From positions 9,293 to 53,379 of the forward strand of contig JAHDIM010000006.1 of the NCBI GenBank assembly GCA_020630805.1: a stretch of 44,087 bases of DNA, written 5' to 3'. The stretch is from Anaerolineales bacterium (lineage in GTDB: Bacteria; Chloroflexota; Anaerolineae; Anaerolineales; UBA6668). Positions 24,804 through 33,079 of the stretch are shown one piece after another (position 1 is the first letter of the stretch; every line of letters begins with the position of its first letter). The notes under the pieces were generated by a model. That model ran no database searches, was not told the DNA's origin, and saw nothing but the letters and a program-made list of their open reading frames with translations. Position numbers and translations under genes: made by a program.

Positions 24804-25349
24804 ATGTTTACTACCCAAGAACTTGATCAGGCGCGCGTTCGCTGGCAACTTGGCCATCAGTTATTCTTTGGCTATGTCCAAGCGCTCATTGTTATCTGTG
24901 CTGAACTTCAAAAGCACTTGGACGCAGGTGATGTTCAAGCAGCACGTGTTGAATTGGAACGCGCAACGCAGGTGTTGTGGGGTGTTTCAGTCACGTTCAA
25001 ACTGACGGGTGATTTCAGCCAAGCCGCCTATGAAGGCTATGTGCGCCCCAACATGTTCGAGGCTGAAAATGGTTTCAGCGGTATGTGGGCGCATGACCAT
25101 GATTATCTCGTAAAAAAAATCCTCCGTGGCTTAAAGCCATTCTTTGAAAATCCTCCAACTGAGCTTGAACATGAGATGCAAAAATTCCGACAGGTGTTTG
25201 CGGTCATGTATGACTCGCACAAATACGTCTGCGGAAAATTTGAAGGTGATGCGCCGAGCTTGCTCATGGGTGAAGAAGCGCAAAAATCGGCAGTCGGGAT
25301 GATTGATACCTTCAAAGTCAATCGCCTCAAAACGCTTGGAGTCAAATAG
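24804..25349 (+). CDS. Hypothetical protein of a two-gene cassette
   Basis: I do not recognise this 181-residue protein. It is predicted to be almost all helical and soluble, with several aromatic and His residues (LGHQLFFGYVQAL, MWAHDHDYLVKKIL, MYDSHKYVCGKFEGD) that could line a pocket or metal site. There is no signal peptide. The stop codon TAG is followed directly by the ATG of the P-loop NTPase gene with no spacer, so the two are almost certainly translated together and work together. Confidence 0.75.
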   Translation: MFTTQELDQARVRWQLGHQLFFGYVQALIVICAELQKHLDAGDVQAARVELERATQVLWGVSVTFKLTGDFSQAAYEGYVRPNMFEAENGFSGMWAHDHDYLVKKILRGLKPFFENPPTELEHEMQKFRQVFAVMYDSHKYVCGKFEGDAPSLLMGEEAQKSAVGMIDTFKVNRLKTLGVK

Positions 25350-26621
25350 ATGAGCGTCATCCCGATCTCGTCTGAGTTGTATGAACGCCTCGCTGAAATG
25401 GCGGTATCTAAGCGGGCAATTTTCATGACAGGCTTGCCTGGTGTTGGCAAAACGCTTCTTATTCAACAATTAGCGCTAATTGCAAAAGATGCTGGCCGCA
25501 AAATCCATCTTATCCGTTGGCGGGAAGGGCGGGCTGCATTCGAAAGTGCTGAAATTCTTGCGAAGTATCCTGAAGTCAATGGTGTGACGGCACCCATTGT
25601 ACGACGCGCAGTTGGCGCTTGGGCTAGAACAGCCGTTGCACAGTGGCATATGCAGAATCCCGCGCCGGAGCATTTGCTCATCGGTGAAGTACCTGTTATT
25701 GGCAATCGCTTGAGTGAACTGACGCAAGTTCAAGACGATCTGGTTGAACCGTTTTTACGTAGTGATGCAGTTCAGTTTGTGGTGCCGGTTCCCTCATGGA
25801 AAGTCCGTGCTGTAATTGAAACCGCGCGTGACACCACCATTGCAGCCCCTCGCAATGATGCCGAACGGCGTGACGCATCGCCAGCGGTGCTTAGGACATT
25901 GTGGCAAGAGGTAAATCTCTTGGCACGCGCTATTGGGCTTACAAAAGCACGCCCTGACTCGGAATACAATCCTTATATCTATGCTGGTGTATATGAAGCG
26001 TTGTTGCAGCATCGCAACGCGCAGACTATTTTGATAGATGAAGTGTTGCGCCCACAACGTTCTGTCTATGATCTGGATGTCGTGACAAGCGAACTACAAG
26101 CAACAGACGCAGAGGTCAAAACGCTGATTAACACCCTCGAGTCTGAATACCACCTTGCTGAATTAGAAAAGCTGGTTGAAAACTGGCATAGTACCGTCAC
26201 GGACACGCCGTCACTGCCAGACCCTGGACCAGAAATGCTCATACCGTTGCCGGACATATTGCATGCAGAAGCAGCGACCATTGACCTTTCTTCTGAACAA
26301 GTTCGTGCGCTACAGGACTTACTGGCATTGCCAGTCGAGGCACCTCCAGCTGAACTCGGCCCCAAGATCGATGCAGCAGTCGCCTTGCTGCAAATTGAGA
26401 CGCCTGAGGCCCTTGCCAATGTTCACAAATTTGATGTTTACGATAGTTATTTCAACGTCAAGCGTACCGATCAACAAAGTGGAATTGTCTTCATCTCTGG
26501 CCTGCTTCAAGCTTATCGTAACGTGCTGGATAATTTAGATGTTGACCACGACCTCACCCAAATTGAATTATCTCTGCTACGCATTGCACTAGAAAGCGCA
26601 CTACGTGTATACGGGATTTAA
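25350..26621 (+). CDS. P-loop NTPase of unknown function
   Basis: This 423-residue protein has a clear Walker A motif, MTGLPGVGKTLLIQQL, near residue 30, in a Rossmann-like start (RAIFMTGLPG). A possible Walker B or sensor strand is EHLLIGEVPVIGNRL. Later segments (YEALLQHRNAQTILIDEVL) resemble kinase-like NTPases. Residues ~220-423 are mostly helical and unassigned. It begins directly at the stop of the 181-residue gene. I can say ATP or GTP binding is likely; the biological role is not evident. It does not look like an AAA+, ABC or SF1/2 protein. Confidence 0.78.
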   Translation: MSVIPISSELYERLAEMAVSKRAIFMTGLPGVGKTLLIQQLALIAKDAGRKIHLIRWREGRAAFESAEILAKYPEVNGVTAPIVRRAVGAWARTAVAQWHMQNPAPEHLLIGEVPVIGNRLSELTQVQDDLVEPFLRSDAVQFVVPVPSWKVRAVIETARDTTIAAPRNDAERRDASPAVLRTLWQEVNLLARAIGLTKARPDSEYNPYIYAGVYEALLQHRNAQTILIDEVLRPQRSVYDLDVVTSELQATDAEVKTLINTLESEYHLAELEKLVENWHSTVTDTPSLPDPGPEMLIPLPDILHAEAATIDLSSEQVRALQDLLALPVEAPPAELGPKIDAAVALLQIETPEALANVHKFDVYDSYFNVKRTDQQSGIVFISGLLQAYRNVLDNLDVDHDLTQIELSLLRIALESALRVYGI

Positions 26622-26722
26622 TTGCTTGTGGCACAGTGACTGGGCACAGGATGCAAATCACGACTTAGCACGGATACTGTTTCTCCATTAGAATCTTTCT
26701 AGCTACTCAAAGAGAAAGATCT

Positions 26723-28255
26723 ATGTCCACAAAACGCTCCCGGAAACGCATTCGCCGTTCAAAAACTGATCAACCAAAATGGTTGCAAAAACCATTTCAA
26801 CTGATGCGCAGTCCCATTGCGCCAACGGAATGGTGCTCGCCAGATCAGCTCGACAAGATCCACGATGCGTCCATGCGCATTCTCGAAAACATCGGTATTG
26901 ATTTCATGGAAGAGGAAGCGCTCCGCCTGTGGGAAGCAGCGGGAGCCAAGGTGGATCATTCCTCACAGCACGTTTGGATTGACCGGGGCCTGCTTTTAGA
27001 TCTTGTTGCCAAAGCGCCAGCACAATTTACGTGGCACGCTCGCAATTCTGCCAATAACCTGATTGTTGGTGGCAATTACCTTAACTTTTGTCCGAACTCT
27101 GGCATGCCCTATGTCAGTGACCTAGACAGTGGTCGACGCATTTCGACGCTCAAAGACTTTGAAAATTTTGTAAAGATGGCCCATGCTGTGCCGTATTTTC
27201 AGTTTACGGGCGGCCCCTTGTGTGAACCACAAGATATTCGAAATTCGTTGCGGCACCTCTATCGCATTCGGATCATGGCGCATGAAACAGACCGCGCCAT
27301 TCGCGATACAGCAAGTGGACGCATCATTGCCCAAGACACGGTAGACATGATGCAGATTATGCATGGAGGCCAGCTTCCGGGCTGCGTGACGGGTGGGGTG
27401 GTCAATGTCAATAGCCCGTTGCGTTATGACAATCGCATGCTAGGCGGGATGATCACGCACGCTCGCAATGGGCAGTGCTCGCTCATCACGCCATTTATTA
27501 TGGCGGGAGCCATGAGTCCCGTTACCATGGCATCTGCCTTAGCGCAGCAAAATGCTGAAGTCCTAGCAGGGATTGCGTTGACGCAACTGATCAATCCGGG
27601 TTCCCCAGTGGTCTATGGCGGCTTCTCCCAAAATGTGGATATGCGCTCTGGTGCGCCAGCTTTTGGTGGCCCAGAGGGTGCTTGGGCGCTCATTGTCGCG
27701 GCCCAACTGGCACGGCGCTATAACTTGCCGTTTCGGGGCAGCGGTAGTCTCACCAATTCAAAAGTGCCAGACGCTCAAGCGGCTTATGAAACAATGTGGA
27801 CCATGTGGCCCGCCGTCATGGCGCATACTAACGTTGTCTTGCACGGTGTCGGGTGGCTCGAAGGTGGCTTAGTTGCGAGCTACGAAAAGTTTGTCATCGA
27901 TGCTGAAAATGTCGCCATGTTCGCCCACTGGTTAGGTAACTTTGAGGTCTCAGAAGAAGCCTTTGCGCTCGACATGATTGAACAAGTTGGCTCAGGCGGA
28001 CATCACTTTGGAACGGATCATACGCAAGCCCGCTACGAAACTGCATTCTACGAACCGCTCGTCAGTGACCGTTTAGGCTTCGACGCTTGGGAAAGCGCTG
28101 GCGGTGAAGATGCGTATGTTCGTGCTAATCGCTTGTGGAAACAAATTCTGGCCTCACACGAAAAGCCTCCGCTAGATGAGGGAATAGCAGAAGCGCTTGA
28201 TGCCTTCGTCGAGCGCCGCGAACGTGAGCTAGAAGGCATCGATCTATTTCATTAG
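26723..28255 (+). CDS. MttB-superfamily methyltransferase (non-pyrrolysine)
   Basis: This 510-residue protein belongs to the trimethylamine methyltransferase superfamily, a TIM-barrel corrinoid-dependent methyltransferase group. Recognisable parts are DASMRILENIGIDFMEEEAL, NSANNLIVGGNYLNFCPNSG, NPGSPVVYGGFSQNVDMRSG, FGGPEGAWALIVAAQLARRY and a C-terminal GHHFGTDHTQARYE. The frame has no internal TAG, so it lacks pyrrolysine and belongs with the glycine betaine or other quaternary-amine demethylases rather than true MttB. The substrate is unknown. No corrinoid-binding protein or RamA-like activator is visible nearby. It converges with putA across an inverted repeat. Confidence 0.9.
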   Translation: MSTKRSRKRIRRSKTDQPKWLQKPFQLMRSPIAPTEWCSPDQLDKIHDASMRILENIGIDFMEEEALRLWEAAGAKVDHSSQHVWIDRGLLLDLVAKAPAQFTWHARNSANNLIVGGNYLNFCPNSGMPYVSDLDSGRRISTLKDFENFVKMAHAVPYFQFTGGPLCEPQDIRNSLRHLYRIRIMAHETDRAIRDTASGRIIAQDTVDMMQIMHGGQLPGCVTGGVVNVNSPLRYDNRMLGGMITHARNGQCSLITPFIMAGAMSPVTMASALAQQNAEVLAGIALTQLINPGSPVVYGGFSQNVDMRSGAPAFGGPEGAWALIVAAQLARRYNLPFRGSGSLTNSKVPDAQAAYETMWTMWPAVMAHTNVVLHGVGWLEGGLVASYEKFVIDAENVAMFAHWLGNFEVSEEAFALDMIEQVGSGGHHFGTDHTQARYETAFYEPLVSDRLGFDAWESAGGEDAYVRANRLWKQILASHEKPPLDEGIAEALDAFVERRERELEGIDLFH

Positions 28256-28268
28256 AAACGTCCCAACT

Positions 28269-28329
28269 CAAAGTTCAACTTCTTTCAAGTCTTGAAAACT
28301 CAAGTCTGTGATTGAGAAGTTGAACTTTG
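28269..28329. repeat. Inverted repeat between mttB-like and putA genes
   Basis: CAAAGTTCAACTTCT (28269-28283) and AGAAGTTGAACTTTG (28315-28329) are perfect 15-bp inverted arms around a 31-nt loop that itself contains TTCAAGTCTTGAA. There is no T tract, so it is probably a repeat element rather than a simple terminator. A degenerate AATCCGTGTTCATCAGTG...CGCGGCTAAT stretch follows at 28346-28379, related to the 36459 element. Confidence 0.7.
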
Positions 28330-28381
28330 GTATAGCCAAGCCAAAATCCGTGTTCATCAGTGCTTGTCCGCGGCTAATTCT

Positions 28382-31300
28382 TCACTGCAAATTTCCGTAC
28401 CGATGCGTTGTCTCAGACATTGCCTGCTCACGGTAGAGCCAATGTAATTCCATGCGTCCGTTTGCCAATACGGCCCGATCAATAACAGGCAAATAAGCAT
28501 TGTTTGCAGTTTGGCGCACGTCTAAAGGCAATGCACCAATCACACGCAATCGCGTTTGTATATTGTTCAACGCTTGAAGACGCGTTGCAAAGTCAGCATC
28601 ACTCTCTACGTGATAGCTGTCTACAAATTTCCTCGTCCATTCGCAATCAATAGTTGGCGCAACACTGAGGTTGACCGATACATTAGAGGTGCTTGCAGCA
28701 ATCAGTGTCAACGCAATCGCATCCAAATTGGATTCAGTCACACGTATATGAACAGTCTTCAATGGAAGGTAGCGGAAGATATTGCTTTCGCCTAACACCT
28801 TGGATGGATCTACCACTTGGCTGTAGTGTGTTTCAATGGCGTGTGAATAATTTTCAGCTGCGGCTCGGATGACAGTTGGATTGTCACAGTTGCGTAGGCA
28901 GGCTTGCATCAGTTCGTCTGAAATTTTTGGGGTTGCGCGTTGCAAAGGTAACCCTGATTGTTCCCAGTTCATCAACGACGCAACATAGTTTGGCCCACCA
29001 GCTTTGGCGCCGCTGCCAATTGCCGAGCGCTTCCAGCCCCCAAACGGCTGCCGCTGCACAATTGCGCCAGTAATACCGCGATTGATGTAAGCATTGCCAA
29101 CTTCTACTTTGTCACGCCAAATTTCGACTTCGCGCTCATCTAGGGTATGGATACCGCCCGTCAAGCCAAACTCACTGTCATTTGCAATTTGAATAGCATG
29201 CGCTAAATTGTCAGCGCGGACCAAGCCGAGCACTGGGCCAAAACATTCCGTGTTGCGATACCAAGAGTCGGGTGTCACGCCCAAACGGATGCCAGGTGAC
29301 CACAAGTTCGGGTTGTCTGAATCTTGTTTAGGTTCGAGTAACCACGTTTCACCTGCATCCAACTGACACAAACCGCGTTCAAGCTCAGGGCTAGCTTCGC
29401 GAATAATCGGGCCAATCATGCTGGTGGTGTCCCAAGCTGAACCAACAGTGAGGCTCGCAGCTGCATCGCGTAGCTGGCGCATAAAGATTGGATTGTCATA
29501 GACTTCAGCTTCCAAAATTGCCAAGCTTGCCGCTGAACATTTCTGGCCACTGTGTCCAAATGCAGACGCAACCAAGTCTTTGATCGCCAAGTCATGATCT
29601 GCCATGCTGGTAATAATCAGCGCGTTTTTGCCGCTGGTTTCAGCAAACAAATTCAAGTCTGGACGCCAACCTTGGAAGAGTTGGGCAGTTTCAGAGCCAC
29701 CAGTCAAAATGACCGCATCCACGCGAGGATCGGTGATGAGCATTTGACCGATGTGGTTGTCTGGCGCAACCACAAATTGCAGTGCTGACTTTGGAATGCC
29801 TGCATCCCACAAGACATTGGCAAGTTTCCAGCCGACAAGCACGGTTTCTAACGCAGGCTTCAGAATGACGGTGTTGCCAGCCATGAGTGCAGACAAAACA
29901 CCACCGCACGGAATGGCGAAGGGGAAATTCCAAGGTGGGGTGACGACTACAGTGCCGAGCGGCTTGCCGGTTAGATCCTGAGTTTCTGATGCAAGCGCAT
30001 CTAAACTGCGGGCATAGTAGTTAGCAAAATCAATCGCTTCCGAGACTTCAATATCTGCTTGTAAAACCGTCTTGCCACCGTCTAACATCATCGCGCCCAT
30101 CAGATCGCCATGTTGTTTGGCAATTTCTTCGGCAACTGAAATGAGTAAGGTACGGCGTTCCTGGACACTTGTGTTGCTCCATTCGGCTTGTGCTGATTTA
30201 GCCGCATCGATGGCGGCTTCTACCAAAGTTTCGTCAGCCAATGCATAGTTGTAAGCGACTTTCCCAGGCAGCGAGGGATCCCGTCCGACACCATCTTGAT
30301 TGGGGTAATGTTCGCCGCCCGCAATTTGCAAGCCGATTGGGTCAATGGCTTTGTTCTGCCATTTGGCAATCACGGCATTGATCCAGTCGACATTGGCTGG
30401 CAGTGAAAAGTCGGTGTCACTCGCATTATGAAATGGTCCAGCCGGATTGAATAGCTTGGGCGCACCATTACGATTTTGGATGCGATTCGGGCCTTGGGGT
30501 GCAACACTTTTTAGCTCAAGTGACGTGAGGAAACGGGTCTTTTGACGCTCCCATTCAGGCGAGCCTTCGGTCATGCCGAACAAGTCGTGCAAGAAATTTT
30601 CTGGTGCGGTGTTTTCATCTAAACGGCGCACCAAGTAAGCAATCGCACTGTGGAAATCATCACGCTTGACGACGGGTGCATACAGCAGCAAGCCATCTGC
30701 CTCGGCTTGAACCGCGCGAGCTTGATGATTGGCCATGCCTTCCAGCATTTCAAATTCAACATGCGCCTGGACCTGATTGCGTTCGCGCATAATCAAGCCA
30801 TATGCCACATCAAACAGATTGTGACTAGCAATGCCCAAATTGACGGCTTTCGCATGCTCTGGTTGGCAGCCAAAGGTCACCATGCGTTTGTAGTTCGCAT
30901 CGACATCGGTTTTGTAGTAGTAAGGGGCTTGTTCCCAATCATGTAGAGCGGCTTCAACGCGTTCCATCGCGAGGTTTGCGCCTTTCACAATCCGCATCTT
31001 GATCGGCGCACCGCCGTTTGCAACGCGCTGCATGGCCCATTCGGTCAGATCTCGCTGAATTGGATGCGAATCTGGAAGATAGGCTTGCAGCACAATACCT
31101 GCCCGCAACTGTTTGAACGCTGGCTCTTCTAAGGTGCGTTTGAAGGCTGCGACCGTAAGGTGCAGGTCGCGATACTCTTCCATGTCTAAATTGACAAACT
31201 TCGGCGTTTTGCGTCCGTCTGGATGAACAAATGTATTTTCTAGCGCCGTCTCATATAGTTTTCGTAAGCGATTCTGTAGTGCATCCACTGTGGCTTCAAA

Positions 31301-31906
31301 TGCCACGAGATTGATCTGGCTGTATATTGATGAAATCTTGACCGAGATGTATTCAACATCTGGGCGGCGCAGCATTTCGACGTAGGCTTCAAACCGACGT
31401 TGGGCTTCTTCTTCCCCCAAAATGGCTTCTCCTAAATAGTTCAGATTCAGCCGAGTGCCTGTTGAATAGCGCGTTTTTAGGTACTTGTTGAGGGGTTTAT
31501 CTTCCGCTGGCAAGATTACATTTTCAGTTTCTTGACGCAGTTTTTCGATAATTTTTGGAACGACAAACTCTGGCAGAAATTGGCTTGCTTGTGTCCCGAT
31601 TCCCAGCAAAATCCGTTCGATCGGTTCTAAATACTCTGGCACGCCAAACTTGCGCAAAAGATGCGCCAATTGGTTTGCGACGCGTTCAGTGTCATGGCTG
31701 CGAAACGCCTGATCCGACATCGCCATCGTGAATTGTTTCCCCACTGGGTCATGCATTAGCCGGGCTAGCTTGGCAGCTTGTCGTTTTTCCTCTGCGGTTT
31801 GCTGTGCGGCTGCTTGTTTCAGCAATTTGGCTGCGAGCGCAATGGTTTCATTGGCAACGTCAGCGTTGACTTTGGCATCAAGCGGTTGGTCGGTAACCAA
31901 GTTCAT
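28382..31906 (-). CDS. putA: Bifunctional proline dehydrogenase / P5C dehydrogenase
   Basis: This ~1174-residue protein oxidises proline to P5C with FAD, then P5C/glutamate semialdehyde to glutamate with NAD. The PRODH barrel (about residues 130-440) has MRIVKGANLAMERVEAAL, YKTDVDANYKRMV and the HVEFEMLEGMA region. The aldehyde dehydrogenase domain (about 525-985) has TPPWNFPFAIPCGG, ILTGGSETAQLF, ETSGKNALI, the catalytic Cys in GQKCSA near residue 787, and PFGGWKRSAIG. About 185 further residues form an unassigned C-terminal domain. No N-terminal ribbon-helix-helix DNA-binding domain is seen. I chose ATG 31906 because AAAGGA lies eight bases before it; it overlaps the end of the IclR gene by 29 bases. 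P5C made by the aminotransferase at 34105 would also feed this enzyme. Confidence 0.95.
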   Translation of the reverse strand: MNLVTDQPLDAKVNADVANETIALAAKLLKQAAAQQTAEEKRQAAKLARLMHDPVGKQFTMAMSDQAFRSHDTERVANQLAHLLRKFGVPEYLEPIERILLGIGTQASQFLPEFVVPKIIEKLRQETENVILPAEDKPLNKYLKTRYSTGTRLNLNYLGEAILGEEEAQRRFEAYVEMLRRPDVEYISVKISSIYSQINLVAFEATVDALQNRLRKLYETALENTFVHPDGRKTPKFVNLDMEEYRDLHLTVAAFKRTLEEPAFKQLRAGIVLQAYLPDSHPIQRDLTEWAMQRVANGGAPIKMRIVKGANLAMERVEAALHDWEQAPYYYKTDVDANYKRMVTFGCQPEHAKAVNLGIASHNLFDVAYGLIMRERNQVQAHVEFEMLEGMANHQARAVQAEADGLLLYAPVVKRDDFHSAIAYLVRRLDENTAPENFLHDLFGMTEGSPEWERQKTRFLTSLELKSVAPQGPNRIQNRNGAPKLFNPAGPFHNASDTDFSLPANVDWINAVIAKWQNKAIDPIGLQIAGGEHYPNQDGVGRDPSLPGKVAYNYALADETLVEAAIDAAKSAQAEWSNTSVQERRTLLISVAEEIAKQHGDLMGAMMLDGGKTVLQADIEVSEAIDFANYYARSLDALASETQDLTGKPLGTVVVTPPWNFPFAIPCGGVLSALMAGNTVILKPALETVLVGWKLANVLWDAGIPKSALQFVVAPDNHIGQMLITDPRVDAVILTGGSETAQLFQGWRPDLNLFAETSGKNALIITSMADHDLAIKDLVASAFGHSGQKCSAASLAILEAEVYDNPIFMRQLRDAAASLTVGSAWDTTSMIGPIIREASPELERGLCQLDAGETWLLEPKQDSDNPNLWSPGIRLGVTPDSWYRNTECFGPVLGLVRADNLAHAIQIANDSEFGLTGGIHTLDEREVEIWRDKVEVGNAYINRGITGAIVQRQPFGGWKRSAIGSGAKAGGPNYVASLMNWEQSGLPLQRATPKISDELMQACLRNCDNPTVIRAAAENYSHAIETHYSQVVDPSKVLGESNIFRYLPLKTVHIRVTESNLDAIALTLIAASTSNVSVNLSVAPTIDCEWTRKFVDSYHVESDADFATRLQALNNIQTRLRVIGALPLDVRQTANNAYLPVIDRAVLANGRMELHWLYREQAMSETTHRYGNLQ

Positions 31907-32648
31907 GAGAAATGTCCTTTGCGGTGAGTTGAATTTGTTCGGCAAGTTCGGTCAGCCGATCTGGCGTGATGCGCATGCTGGGACCTGCCATGCTGAGCGT
32001 GGCACGGAGGTTACCCATAGCATCAAAAATGGGTGCGGCAGTTGCCATGACACCAAGTTCAAGTTCGTTTTGGGTGGTTGCAAATCCGGCACCGCGGATT
32101 GCATCAAGTTGCGAGCTAAATGCAGTCAGATCTAATTCTGGTCGTTCTTTTTGAAGTGCTTCAAGAATGAGACCGCGTTCATCAGGTGGCTGCCAAGCAA
32201 GTAAAACTTTGCCACTGGAGGTACTGTGTAGCGGCAAACGGCTACCGATATATTGCGTAATGCCAATCAGGTGCCGACTGACAACCTCATCCACAACAAG
32301 CGCAGAAAGCTGGCCTTGTTTGTCGGCGCGCAAGATTTCTAGCGTAATTGTTTCTTGCGTAGATTTTGCGATTTGTTGTAGGTATGGGCGGGCGGTTACA
32401 CGAAGCTTGTTCGCCCGCATTGCGCGGCCGCCTAGGGCAATTGCTTCAGAGCCAAAGGTATAGTCACCATCAGGTAGACGTTGTAAATACCCTTCATTCT
32501 CTAGTGCTGAGAGCAGTCGGAAGACTGTTGTTTTGTTGAGCCCAGTCAACTCCACTAACTCAGGAAGTGATCTCGTCGGATGATCATCATCAAATAGGGA
32601 CAAAATCTGAAAAACGCGTTGAACGGTTTGTGTACCTGCTTGTTTCAT
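31878..32648 (-). CDS. IclR-family transcriptional regulator
   Basis: This 256-residue regulator has an N-terminal winged helix-turn-helix (QTVQRVFQILSLF, LVELTGLNKTTVFRLLSALE) and the C-terminal IclR effector domain (SRLPLHSTSSGKVLLAW, GFATTQNELELGVMATAAPI). It overlaps and precedes putA on the same strand, so it is probably co-transcribed with it and a candidate controller of proline or arginine catabolism. Repeated TTTCA/TGAAA half-sites cover its own promoter and start codon, pointing to autoregulation. There is no Shine-Dalgarno, and the predicted -10 box is seven bases from the ATG, so the mRNA may be leaderless. Confidence 0.95.
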   Translation of the reverse strand: MKQAGTQTVQRVFQILSLFDDDHPTRSLPELVELTGLNKTTVFRLLSALENEGYLQRLPDGDYTFGSEAIALGGRAMRANKLRVTARPYLQQIAKSTQETITLEILRADKQGQLSALVVDEVVSRHLIGITQYIGSRLPLHSTSSGKVLLAWQPPDERGLILEALQKERPELDLTAFSSQLDAIRGAGFATTQNELELGVMATAAPIFDAMGNLRATLSMAGPSMRITPDRLTELAEQIQLTAKDISHELGYRPTA

Positions 32649-32684
32649 ATATTGAAATATATTTCATATTTTGAAATTTGTCTA
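32643..32684 (-). promoter_or_regulatory. iclR-putA promoter with TTTCA/TGAAA half-site array
   Basis: On the minus strand, TAGACA (32684-32679) and TATATT (32661-32656) are separated by 17 bases and make a plausible sigma70 promoter. The -10 box ends seven bases before the ATG at 32648. Overlapping it are TTTCA-TATAT-TGAAA (32643-32657) and TTTCA-TATTT-TGAAA (32662-32676), 19 bp centre to centre; between them TGAAATATATTTCA is a perfect 14-bp palindrome. This is the layout expected for an IclR operator repressing its own operon. Confidence 0.6.
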
Positions 32685-32772
32685 GCTGATGGACATTACG
32701 ATTGCAGTCTCTAAAGAAAAGAGCTCGTCATCTCGAACACGTTTGAATATTTGTCGGCACATCTAGTAATAT

Positions 32773-32844
32773 CGCGTGTGAGAGATCTCATTAGGAGACA
32801 CAGTGATGTCTAATCTCTATGGGTATAAATAGATTTCTCACGCG
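32773..32844. other. Nested inverted repeat, possible structured RNA
   Basis: CGCGTGTGAGA (32773-32783) can pair with TCTCACGCG (32836-32844) with a two-base bulge. Inside it, ATTAGGAGACA (32790-32800) can pair with TGTCTAAT (32807-32814), also with a bulge. The nested stems suggest an RNA element or a mobile palindrome. I match it to no known riboswitch class. Confidence 0.35.
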
Positions 32845-33024
32845 CAGTGAGTGGAGAAATACTTGCCCAGCGCAAACGCGTTCGAAATGACGAAATCGCT
32901 GATACAAAGTTTTCGAAAGCAAATCAGGTGTTCCCTAGCTTGCCAAATTCACAATCATGTAGGTAGAATGAAAATATCGACATGCAAAGATAGCGACGTT
33001 TCTTTGACAACGTCTTGCTTGAGT

Positions 33025-33062
33025 AAAGCCCGATTTCCGCCGAGGAGTCGGGCTTTTTTTCA
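33025..33062 (+). terminator. Terminator-like hairpin in the rocF leader
   Basis: AAAGCCCGA (33025-33033) pairs with TCGGGCTTT (33048-33056), and the run continues as T tract. It lies just 18-20 bases upstream of the arginase start and after a weak promoter, so it could be an attenuator of rocF, or it could end a short upstream transcript. Confidence 0.75.
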
Positions 33063-33079
33063 TTTCGGGAGGACAACCA

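Larger units (their letters stand above)
32649..33079. other. Divergent intergenic region iclR-rocF with structured leader
   Basis: No credible gene is present in these 431 bases. From left to right it holds the iclR operator/promoter, a structured inverted repeat at 32773-32844, a weak plus-strand promoter (TTGCCA 32940, 18-nt spacer, TAGAAT 32964), a small hairpin GACGTT-N8-AACGTC (32995-33014), a terminator-like hairpin at 33025-33062, and the rocF ribosome-binding site GGGAGG. Confidence 0.6.

Noticed and set aside
26723-28255. Possible pyrrolysine-encoding mttB
   Set aside because: The reading frame is complete with no in-frame TAG before its natural end, and no pyl genes are seen.
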